Source: an uncultured Pseudomonadota bacterium (GTDB lineage Bacteria > Pseudomonadota > Gammaproteobacteria > Steroidobacterales > Steroidobacteraceae). From it: a stretch of 24,406 nucleotides of DNA. Location of the stretch: assembly GCA_946479515.1 (NCBI GenBank), contig CAMLGF010000056.1:1-24406 (forward strand), in the 5' to 3' direction. A program made the translations under genes and the position numbers. The notes beneath the pieces were generated by a model. The model saw nothing but the letters and a program-made list of their open reading frames with translations, made no database searches and had not been told where the DNA came from. How positions within the stretch are numbered: the stretch's first letter is position 1; every line of letters begins with the position of its first letter. Positions 15,401 through 24,406 of this stretch are shown piece after piece.

Positions 15401-16291
15401 TCAGGTCTTCGACGCGTCGTAGATGCTCTGGATGGCGCCATCCAGCATCTTGTTGAACTGCTCGTCGGTCTGCTGCGCGGTGAGGCCTTCGGACAGCGCG
15501 CGCGAGAAGCTCGCGATCATGCCGTTCTGCTTCGCCAGGCGCCTGTTGGCCTCTTCACGGCTGTAGCCACCCGACAGCGCCACCACCTTGAGCACGCGCG
15601 GGTGCTTGGTGAGGTCGAGATACAGGTTGTCCACGTCGGGAATGGTGAGCTTGAGCATCACCTGCTGGTCGGCGGGTAGTTTGTCGAGGTTCGCGATGAG
15701 CTCCTTCTTGAGATTCTCTTCGGCGCCCTTCTTGTCCGGGCACTTGATGTCCACCTCGGGCTCGACGATGGGCACGAGGCCCTTGGCGAGCACCTGCCGG
15801 GCGACTTCGAACTGCTGCGCGACCACGGCCTTGATGCCTTCGGCGTTGTTCTGCTTGATGACCGAACGCTCCTTGGTGCCGAAGATGCCCTTGCCTTTGG
15901 CCTTGTCGAGCAGCGCGTCGAGGGTGGGCATGGGCTTCATGAGCTGCACGCCATTGGCCTCATCGGCGAGGCCCTTGTCGATCTTGAGGAAGGGCACCAC
16001 CTTCTTGTCCCACAGGTACTGCGCGGCCGGCTTGCCGCCGAACTCGCGGTCCATGGTGGCTTCGAACAGGATGGCGCCGGCGATGCGGTCGCCGTTGAAC
16101 ACGGGGCTGGTGACGATGCGGGTGCGCATCTGGTGGACGAGATCCATCATCTGCTGCTCGCCCGAGTAGGTGTTCTCTTCGATGCCGTAGAGCTTGAGGG
16201 CCTTCGGTGTGCTGCCGCCGCTCTGGTCCAGCGCCGCGATGAATCCTGGCTGGTTGCGGATCTTGGCTGCCTGCGTCTCGAAATTGCTCAT
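15401..16291 (-). CDS. fda: Class I fructose-bisphosphate aldolase
   Basis: The 296-residue enzyme cleaves fructose 1,6-bisphosphate to glyceraldehyde 3-phosphate and dihydroxyacetone phosphate through a lysine Schiff base. The length equals that of the staphylococcal class I enzyme (Fda), and the motifs agree throughout: [18 protein letters not shown] at 16-33, [13 protein letters not shown] at 53-65, [46 protein letters not shown] at 170-182, [13 protein letters not shown] and [12 protein letters not shown]. Lys214 in VMLKLTIP is the likely Schiff-base residue. I start at ATG 16291, with an AGAGGG a few bases upstream; the longer frame to 16447 lacks similarity. It is an intact cytoplasmic enzyme, convergent with the LamG-like gene and divergent from the sugar dehydrogenase. 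Confidence 0.95.
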   Translation of the reverse strand: MSNFETQAAKIRNQPGFIAALDQSGGSTPKALKLYGIEENTYSGEQQMMDLVHQMRTRIVTSPVFNGDRIAGAILFEATMDREFGGKPAAQYLWDKKVVPFLKIDKGLADEANGVQLMKPMPTLDALLDKAKGKGIFGTKERSVIKQNNAEGIKAVVAQQFEVARQVLAKGLVPIVEPEVDIKCPDKKGAEENLKKELIANLDKLPADQQVMLKLTIPDVDNLYLDLTKHPRVLKVVALSGGYSREEANRRLAKQNGMIASFSRALSEGLTAQQTDEQFNKMLDGAIQSIYDASKT

Positions 16292-16542
16292 TGAATGCCC
16301 TCTGAATTGGCGGGTTTTGCTTGGGGGCACGCATGGTAAGGGCGGCCCCGGGTGCTGGCAATGGCGGTACGGAATTGTCCGTATGTCCCGGCGGGACAGG
16401 CAGTTGCGCGCCGCACCGTCGGCGGGCTTCGGTGGTCTATTGTCCACGCGGATGCAGACTCTGCCTCCGCTTCGGACTTATCCCACCGTCATCCGTCGTG
16501 TTCCGCACCGAACAATGAGGCGCGGACGGCGGTCTGCACTAC
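16292..16542. promoter_or_regulatory. Divergent intergenic region, aldolase / glucose dehydrogenase
   Basis: These 251 bp separate the aldolase and dehydrogenase starts and should carry both promoters. No clear operator palindrome or -35/-10 pair was found by eye. Confidence 0.35.
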
Positions 16543-17589
16543 ATGCGCGCGCTCACCGTCCTGCCGGGCACTGCCGGCTCAGCCCGTCTCGACGAACTTC
16601 CGGCACCGGCGGCGAACTCGCCGGGCATTCACCTGGCGCCGCTGGCGGTGGGCGTGTGCGGCACGGACCGCGAGATTCTCGCGGGCGAATATGGCTGGGC
16701 GCCGCCGGGGCAGGAGCGGCTGACGCTGGGCCACGAGTGCGTGGCGCGCGTGCTCGAGGACGCACCAGGGTTCGAGCGCGGCGCACTGGTGGTGCCCATC
16801 GTGCGGCGTCCCGACCCGGTGCCCTGCTCGGCCTGCGCGGTGGGCGAGTGGGACATGTGCCGCAACGGCCGCTACACCGAGCACGGCATCAAGCAACTCG
16901 ATGGCTTCTGCGCCGAGCAGGTGCGAATGCCGGCGGATGCGCTGGTGCGCATGCCGCCCGGCCTGGGCAGGCACGCGGTGCTGGTCGAGCCCGCGAGCGT
17001 GGTGGCTAAGGCCTGGGAACACATCGAGCACATCGGCCGGCGGGCGCAGTGGGCGCCGCGGCGCGTGCTGGTGACGGGCGCGGGGCCGGTGGGCCTGCTG
17101 GCCGCCTTGTTAGGCCGGCAGCGCGCGCTCGAGGTGACGGTGCTCGACCGGGTGGCGGAAGGCCCGAAGCCGCGGCTGGTGCGCGCGCTGGGTGCGCACT
17201 ACTCGACCGGCCCGATCGCGGCCCTGCTTGATGCCGCGCCGCCCGACATAGTGCTGGAGTGCACCGGCGCGACGCCGCTGCTGGTGGAAGTGATCCGGCA
17301 CAACGCGCCGGGATGCATCACCTGCCTGGTGGGCGTGTCGTCCGCGGGGCATTCGGTGCCCGTGGACATGGGCGCGCTCAACCGCTCGCTGGTGCTGGAC
17401 AACGACGTCGTGTTCGGTTCGGTGAACGCGAATCGCCGCCACTACCGGCTCGCCGCCGAAGCGCTGGCGCGCGCGGACCCGGCCTGGCTGGACGCCCTGG
17501 TCACGCGCCGCGTGTCCCTCGACCACTGGCAGGATGCCTTCCAGCGCCAGCCGGGCGACGTGAAAGTGCTGCTCGAGATCGCGTCATGA
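16543..17589 (+). CDS. Zinc-dependent glucose 1-dehydrogenase-like enzyme (MDR superfamily)
   Basis: The 348-residue protein matches glucose dehydrogenases of the medium-chain family. The catalytic zinc region shows GVCGTDREIL (Cys39) and LGHECVARV (His64, Glu65). A structural zinc lobe reads VPCSACAVGEWDMC. GIKQLDGFCAEQ is the GDH-type segment, LVEPASVVAKAWEHIE the conserved helix, and VTGAGPVGLLAALL the NAD(P)-binding Rossmann turn. It should oxidise glucose to gluconolactone. The structural lobe has only three of the usual four Cys (95, 98, 106); the first position appears to be Pro92 or Asp91. The stop overlaps the GH15 start as ATGA, so glucose released by that hydrolase is a natural substrate. 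No strong Shine-Dalgarno precedes ATG 16543. Confidence 0.85.
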   Translation: MRALTVLPGTAGSARLDELPAPAANSPGIHLAPLAVGVCGTDREILAGEYGWAPPGQERLTLGHECVARVLEDAPGFERGALVVPIVRRPDPVPCSACAVGEWDMCRNGRYTEHGIKQLDGFCAEQVRMPADALVRMPPGLGRHAVLVEPASVVAKAWEHIEHIGRRAQWAPRRVLVTGAGPVGLLAALLGRQRALEVTVLDRVAEGPKPRLVRALGAHYSTGPIAALLDAAPPDIVLECTGATPLLVEVIRHNAPGCITCLVGVSSAGHSVPVDMGALNRSLVLDNDVVFGSVNANRRHYRLAAEALARADPAWLDALVTRRVSLDHWQDAFQRQPGDVKVLLEIAS

Positions 17590-19421
17590 GCGACGCACCG
17601 CGGCGCATCGAGGACTACGCGGTCATCGGCGATGGCGAGACGCTGGCACTGGTGTCGCGCGACGCGGGCGTGGACTGGCTGTGCTGGCCGCGCTTCGATT
17701 CCGCCGCCTGCTTCGCGGCCCTGTTAGGCACCGCGGATCACGGGCGCTGGCAGCTGGCGCCGGCGGAACCGGCGCAGACCACGCGGTGCTACCGCGGCGA
17801 TACGCTGATACTCGAGACCACGTTCACGACGGCGGCGGGCGAAGTCACGATCACGGATTTCATGCCGCCGCGCAGCGGCTCCTCTGAGCTGGTGCGCGTG
17901 GTGCGCGGCGTGCGCGGCGCCGTGAAGATGCGCATGGATCTGACCGTGCGCTTCGAGTACGGCGCGGTGCTGCCCTGGGTGACGCAGCGGCGCGCGGAGC
18001 CCGGCAGCGGCGAACTCAACGAGCTCTCGGCGATTGCCGGCCCCGACCGGGTCACGCTGCACACGCGCGTGCCGCTGCGCGGCGTGGACAGTCACACGGT
18101 GTCGGAATTCACGGTGAACGCGGGCGAGAGCGTGAGCTTCGTGCTCAGCTACTCGCCCTCCCACCTGCCGCCGCCCGGCGGCATCGACGTGGGCGCGGCA
18201 CTGCAGGCGACCGAGACCTTCTGGCAGCGATGGGCGGCGCGCTGCAAATTCCAGGGGCCGTGGCGCGAGGCGGTGGTGCGGTCGCTGATCACGCTCAAGT
18301 CGCTCATCTATCATCCGACGGGCGGCATCGTCGCCGCGGCCACCACTTCGCTGCCGGAGGAAATCGGCGGCGAGCGCAACTGGGACTACCGTTTTTGCTG
18401 GCTGCGCGACGCGACGTTCACGCTGCTGGCGCTCATGGACGCGGGCTACATCGAGGAGGCGGCGCGCTGGCGCGACTGGCTGGTGCGGGCACTGGCGGGC
18501 GCGCCCTCGCAGGCACAGATCATGTATGGCCTCGCGGGCGAGCGCCGGCTGTCGGAGTGGCAAGTGGCGTGGCTGCCCGGCTTCGAGGGTTCGCGGCCGG
18601 TGCGCATCGGCAATGCGGCCTATCTACAGACGCAGATCGACATCTACGGCGAGGTCGCCGACGCCATGCACCACGCGCGGCGCGGCGGGCTCGCACCGGT
18701 GGATGCCGCCTGGGCGGTGCAGCGCACGCTCACCGAGCACGTGGAGAAGATCTGGAGCCAGGACGACGAGGGCATCTGGGAGGTGCGCGGCCCGCGCCGG
18801 CATTTCACGCACTCGAAGGTGATGGCCTGGGTGGCGGTGGACCGCGCCATCAAGGCGGCCGAGCGCTTCCAGCTCGAGGGCCCGGTGGATCGCTGGCGCG
18901 AGCTGCGCCGGCGCATCCACGCGGACGTGTGCGCGCGCGGATTCAGCAGCAAGCTCGGCAGCTTCACGCAGGCGTACGGATCGAGCGCGCTCGACGCCAG
19001 CCTGCTGATGATGGCGCTGGTGGGCTTCCTGCCGCCCTCGGACCCGCGCGTGCGCGGCACGGTGGAGGCGATCGGCCGCGATCTCATGCACGACGGATTC
19101 ATCCTGCGGTACCGCACCGAGCACACCGACGATGGCCTGCGGGGGTCCGAGGGCGCGTTCCTTGCCTGCAGCTTCTGGTACGCGGACAACCTCACCCTGC
19201 TCGGCCGCCGGGCCGAGGCGCAGGAGATGTTCGAGCGACTGCTCGCCTGTCGCAACGACGTGGGCCTGCTCGCCGAGGAATACGACCCGCGCGCGCGGCG
19301 GCAGCTCGGGAATTTTCCGCAGGCCTTCTCGCACGTGTCGCTGGTGTCGACGGCGTACAACCTGGAACGCTCCGAGCCCGAGAAGCCGGCAGAGGAACGC
19401 GCGGCCGCAGGCGCCGGATGA
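17586..19421 (+). CDS. Glycoside hydrolase family 15 protein (glucoamylase/trehalase-like)
   Basis: The 611-residue protein has the bacterial GH15 layout: an N-terminal beta-sandwich domain (about 1-215, opening RIEDYAVIGDGETLALVSRD and then VDWLCWPRFDSAACFAALLG) and an (alpha/alpha)6 barrel. The barrel shows TTSLPEEIGGERNWDYRFCW then LRDAT, WQDDEGIWE-type (Glu399 as likely acid), HFTHSKVMAWVAVDRAI, and LAEEYDP with Glu564/565, one of them the likely catalytic base. FPQAFSHVSLV closes it. These enzymes release glucose from alpha-glucans or trehalose; sequence alone does not decide which. No signal peptide, so cytoplasmic. The start ATG 17586 overlaps the dehydrogenase stop as ATGA. The last ~20 residues are an Ala/Glu-rich tail. 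Confidence 0.92.
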   Translation: MSDAPRRIEDYAVIGDGETLALVSRDAGVDWLCWPRFDSAACFAALLGTADHGRWQLAPAEPAQTTRCYRGDTLILETTFTTAAGEVTITDFMPPRSGSSELVRVVRGVRGAVKMRMDLTVRFEYGAVLPWVTQRRAEPGSGELNELSAIAGPDRVTLHTRVPLRGVDSHTVSEFTVNAGESVSFVLSYSPSHLPPPGGIDVGAALQATETFWQRWAARCKFQGPWREAVVRSLITLKSLIYHPTGGIVAAATTSLPEEIGGERNWDYRFCWLRDATFTLLALMDAGYIEEAARWRDWLVRALAGAPSQAQIMYGLAGERRLSEWQVAWLPGFEGSRPVRIGNAAYLQTQIDIYGEVADAMHHARRGGLAPVDAAWAVQRTLTEHVEKIWSQDDEGIWEVRGPRRHFTHSKVMAWVAVDRAIKAAERFQLEGPVDRWRELRRRIHADVCARGFSSKLGSFTQAYGSSALDASLLMMALVGFLPPSDPRVRGTVEAIGRDLMHDGFILRYRTEHTDDGLRGSEGAFLACSFWYADNLTLLGRRAEAQEMFERLLACRNDVGLLAEEYDPRARRQLGNFPQAFSHVSLVSTAYNLERSEPEKPAEERAAAGAG

Positions 19422-19588
19422 GCGCATACATAAGAGTGTGCGACGCGCGCGGACGCGGTCTGCGAACGACTTACAAGCCAGCGTTGTAATTTCCACCGTG
19501 CGCGGGCGTGAATTCGCAGCGCAGCACGCCGCCGGGGCTGGTCCAATTGTTGCTGTCTGCAGGCAGAGACAACGGGGAAATCTCTGCG

Positions 19589-20984
19589 ATGAATCTAACT
19601 AGCTACGGGGTCGGCATTGCCACGACTCTGCTCGTCGTTCTGGCGGCGAATTCCACCCACGCCGATTCGCGGCCGGCGCCGGCGGCGCCGGACGGCGAGT
19701 CACCGGCCAACGGCATCGTTCATTACTTCAAGGCCGCGAACACCGATGCAGGCGACCAGTTCGGCCGGGCGGCGGTGCTGAGCGGCGACGGGCGCACGCT
19801 GGTGGTGGCGGCGGGACTGGAACGCAGCGGCGCCACGGGCGTGAACGGTGACGCGGCGGACAACGGCACGCGCAACGCCGGCGCGGTGTACGTGTTCCGT
19901 CGCCACCGCGGCTCCTGGGTGCAGGAGGCCTATCTCAAGCCTGGCCCGACGCACGAGGACCAGTTCTTCGGCTTCGGCTATCCGCTGAATTACCGGGCGG
20001 TGGCGGTATCCGCGGATGGCTCGCGGGTCGCGGTCGGCGCGCCAGGCGAGCGGCTGGGGGCGAAGCTCGCCGTGGGTGCCGTGTATCTGTTCGCGCGTGA
20101 CGCCGACGGCGCATGGCGGCTGCTGCAGAAACTACAGGCGCCGGTGCCGGCTGCGGGCGATTACTTCGGCGCGGCGGTGGACCTGAGCGGCGACGGCCGC
20201 ACGCTGCGCGCACTGGGCCTCGGGCCGCGCGATGGCGAGGGCAATGCGCAGGGCCAGCATCACCTGTTCGTGCGCGCGGCCGGCCTCTGGGCGTATCAGA
20301 CCACGCTGGAGATTCCGCACCAGGATCAGACGTTCTGCAGCTCGGGCCGGTTGAGCGGCGATGGCGGCACCGTGGTGTTCCTCTGCCAGTCGTATGCGCC
20401 GGAAGGCAGCCGCGTGATCACCTGGAAGCGCAGCGGCAATCTCTGGACGCAACTGCCGGCGACGGTGCTCGTCCGCGCATTCCGCACCGAGGAAGTGGCG
20501 CTGAGCTTCGCCGCCAACCGCCTCGCCTTCCGCGATTCCGCGGCGCCGCTCACGGCGACGGTGCGCGTGTTCCACTGGGACGGGGCGCAGTGGCTGGAGG
20601 AAGCCGCCCTCGAGACGCCCGCGGGTCTCGACTCGGGCTACTCGAGCTGGGGCAGCGCGCTCGACTTCGATCAGCGCGGCCGAGTGCTGGCGATCGGCGA
20701 CTTCGCCAGCCCCGCGGCAGGCGCCGGTGTGTCGCACACGCCGCAACCCGGCGGCGACAACGACGGCGCGGTGTTCGTCTATGGACGCCAGTCGGGCACC
20801 TGGCGGTTCCGACGGCAGGTCAAGGCGCCGGATCCGGGCTGGGGCGATGGCTTCGGCATCGCCGTGTCGCTGAGCGGCAATGGTCGCGCGCTGGCTTCCG
20901 GCGCGGTGTGGGAAGACAGCGCGGCAACGGGCATCGACGGCGACCCGCTCGATGATGCGGCCGAGGAATCGGGCGCCGTCTTTC

Positions 20985-20995
<11 letters not shown>
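19589..20995 (+). CDS. Exported FG-GAP-like beta-propeller protein (paralogue)
   Basis: The 468-residue protein has a signal peptide (1-26, LVVLAANSTHA) and one propeller. Its first blade (HYFKAANTDAGDQFGRAAVL, then SGATGVNGDAADNGT and GAVYVFRR) closely follows that of the protein at 11145-12797 (GYFKASNTEAGDLFGRDAVI, SGASGVNGDQADNS). The closing blade (LASGAVWED..., GIDGDPLDDAAEESGAVFL) again mirrors the first. It lacks the fibronectin-like N-terminal domain. I prefer ATG 19589, with a GGGGA 10 nt upstream and the signal peptide directly after; ATG 19508 would put 27 polar residues before it. It is probably an extracellular or periplasmic binding protein. Its last 11 bp overlap the convergent kinase gene. 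Confidence 0.8.
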
Positions 20996-22979
<1,984 letters not shown>

Positions 22980-23178
22980 GTTTCCCTGAAACTCCGCCTG
23001 AAACTGGTTGCTGCCCGCGCCGCGCTGCTCAAGGTGGAGGCTTCGACGGCCGCAAGGCGATGCAGCATAACAATCCGTGAGGCTCCGGGATGTAAGGGAG
23101 GTCTTACAGGAAATGCCCAAACGCTGAGACCCCGGACGCTCACGGATCGCCCTGCTCGAGTGTCGACCGCGCGAGCAG
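22980..23178. promoter_or_regulatory. Intergenic region upstream of kinase gene
   Basis: These 199 bp lie between the DUF1835-type gene stop and the kinase start on the same strand. A kinase promoter is expected; no clear boxes or terminator hairpin were picked out. Confidence 0.3.
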
Positions 23179-24171
23179 TCACCCCCTGACCAGTCGCCCG
23201 CCGTCGCTGAACCACAGCCGGCCTTCGGCCGAGGAGAGCCTCACGCCCGCGGCCCAGTCGTCGATGGGGTTGGCGGGATAGTTGGACGCGGCGCCGCTCA
23301 GCACCTGCTCGCCGAAGGGCGTGAGCTGCGCTTCGCAGCGGCGGATGCTCATCGGGTCGCCCTCGAGCGTGAGCGGCGGCTGCGGGCAGCGCGCGAGGCG
23401 CAAGATCCGGCCGAACAGGTACCAGTCGCCCACCGAATCGCCCTGCTCGAAGGTCTCGGCCATGGTGAAGCCAATGATGTTCGACAGCGCGGGGCCGCGA
23501 GACTTCACGCGCGACAGCAGCGCGTGATCCCAGAACGTGAGGCCGCTGCGCCGATCCGGATAGCGGCGGGTCATGAGCTGCAGGGCGAGCTTCAGCCAAC
23601 GGTTCGCCTCGGCATGTTCGCGCGCGAAGTGGGCGAGATCGCCGGGGTCGGGCGAGGTCAGGGCGGCCCAGGCATTCAGATATTGCTGGGCCTGATCGAC
23701 GCTCAGCGGCACGGGCTCGGGGTGGGCGCGCATCTGCGCCTCGTCGAGCTCACCCAGGCTGTGCACGCGGCGCCCGCCGGCGAGCTCGAACTGCACCAGC
23801 GCGAGCTTCGCCGTGTCGCCGCCGCTGAGCTGCATGAGGTGTACGAGGAAGGCGGCGAACAGTTGTTCGCTGACGCCGGTGGCCACCCAGATGTGTACGC
23901 GCTCGGCATCAGCGAGCCGGCGCGCGTTCTGTACCAGGTTGAAGCGCGACGGCGTGTGCTCCGCGGCGACGTGGGCCGGGACCAGGTTGTTCCAGTAGTC
24001 GGCGCGCAGCGCGCTCCAGGCGGCAAGGTCGGTGCAGCGCGGAGTGGGGCCGCAGGAGAGCACGTCCTGGTCGATCAGCAGCCGGTCGCGGGCGAAGAAC
24101 ACGCGCGTGAAGATTCCGCCGGCGGAGTCACCGAGCAGCACGTGCAGCCCGGGCGGCAGCAGCTTGATCAT
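23179..24171 (-). CDS. DUF1835 domain-containing protein
   Basis: The 330-residue protein begins with the DUF1835 pattern: LHVLLGDSAGG (9-19), then DVLSCGP, and WSALRADYWNNL. Family members have a small alpha/beta N-terminal domain of unknown function; some include a second domain (DUF3658) near the middle. Here RVHIWVATGVSEQLFAAFLV and LALVQFELAG follow. The second half has LTFWDHALLSRV, then SIRRCEAQLTPFGEQVLSG and NPIDDWAAGVRLSS; similar tails with a winged-helix look occur in related proteins. No signal peptide or membrane span, so cytoplasmic. ATG 24171 is chosen because similarity starts there; the frame extends to 24303 but overlaps the upstream small gene. Function unknown. Confidence 0.75.
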   Translation of the reverse strand: MIKLLPPGLHVLLGDSAGGIFTRVFFARDRLLIDQDVLSCGPTPRCTDLAAWSALRADYWNNLVPAHVAAEHTPSRFNLVQNARRLADAERVHIWVATGVSEQLFAAFLVHLMQLSGGDTAKLALVQFELAGGRRVHSLGELDEAQMRAHPEPVPLSVDQAQQYLNAWAALTSPDPGDLAHFAREHAEANRWLKLALQLMTRRYPDRRSGLTFWDHALLSRVKSRGPALSNIIGFTMAETFEQGDSVGDWYLFGRILRLARCPQPPLTLEGDPMSIRRCEAQLTPFGEQVLSGAASNYPANPIDDWAAGVRLSSAEGRLWFSDGGRLVRG

Positions 24172-24233
24172 GGGCCGATCGTAGCGCGGCGGCCGCGGTG
24201 GCGCGTGCCCCTCTGGGGGGCCGGGTTCGGTGG

Positions 24234-24406
24234 CTAGAGTTTGCCCAGCGAGGCGTTGAGCGCCGCCGCCATGGCGGCATCGCCGTTCACCAGCGCGGAC
24301 CACTGGATCTCGATGCCCTTGCGGCGGCCCTTCCGGGTGAGCCGGAAGCCGTCGCGGTCGAGGGTGAGCACGTGTGGCTGGCCCTTGATCTCGAGTTCGC
24401 GTTTCA
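24234..24406 (-). CDS. Small hypothetical protein, cut by window edge
   Basis: From the window edge the minus strand reads KRELEIKGQPHVLTLDRDG, then FRLTRKGRRKGIEIQWSALV and NGDAAMAAALNASLGKL before a TAG at 24234-24236. The edge bases are TG AAA, so an ATG whose A lies one base outside the window would give a complete ~57-residue protein. The pattern of alternating strands and a basic centre, without Arg/Ala-rich shadow composition, supports a real gene. I know no function. It lies 62 nt upstream of the DUF1835-type gene on the same strand and may share its transcript. Confidence 0.55.
   Translation of the reverse strand, partial: KRELEIKGQPHVLTLDRDGFRLTRKGRRKGIEIQWSALVNGDAAMAAALNASLGKL

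Overview
The window is about 24.4 kb of GC-rich bacterial chromosome. An STN-type TonB-dependent receptor beside a FecI/FecR pair, a Tat-type sulfatase, an ATGA-coupled gene style and secreted beta-propeller proteins suggest a free-living Gammaproteobacterium of the Xanthomonadales/Steroidobacteraceae type. That placement is inference from gene content; no rRNA or tRNA marker was seen.

Positions 1-5.1 kb are a scarred region. It holds a deleted and frameshifted NERD/UvrD-like helicase remnant, an ORF6N-domain protein, a UPF0149 (YecA/YgfB) SEC-C protein, a DUF1016 (YhcG) N-terminal domain lacking its nuclease half, an unrecognised protein built from two similar beta-rich halves with a strongly basic tail, an exported PD40-like propeller protein and a short aldo/keto reductase remnant. 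Perfect inverted repeats sit here. One lies inside the ORF6N gene and encodes its Lys-Ser-Gln motif. Two related copies lie just downstream, with paired base changes that keep the arms complementary. A different perfect palindrome lies in the DUF1016 gene.

Positions 5.1-11 kb form a nutrient-uptake locus. A TonB-dependent transducer and a sulfatase are on the minus strand and overlap by ATGA. Divergently, an ECF sigma factor and a FecR anti-sigma factor also overlap by ATGA. The likely logic is that the receptor senses a ligand and signals through FecR to FecI, and that the sulfatase desulfates the imported or captured substrate.

Positions 11-15.4 kb encode two exported non-enzymatic proteins: an FG-GAP-like propeller with a fibronectin-like N-terminus, and a protein ending in two LamG/DUF1080-like domains. 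Each is followed by a strong terminator; the second terminator serves convergent genes.

Positions 15.4-19.4 kb are sugar metabolism: class I fructose-bisphosphate aldolase (minus), then a glucose 1-dehydrogenase-like MDR enzyme overlapping a GH15 glucoamylase/trehalase-like hydrolase. Positions 19.6-24.4 kb hold a second FG-GAP-like paralogue, a PAS-PAS hybrid histidine kinase overlapping it tail to tail, a DUF1835-type protein and a small hypothetical protein cut by the window edge. No CRISPR array, insertion sequence, tRNA or rRNA was recognised.
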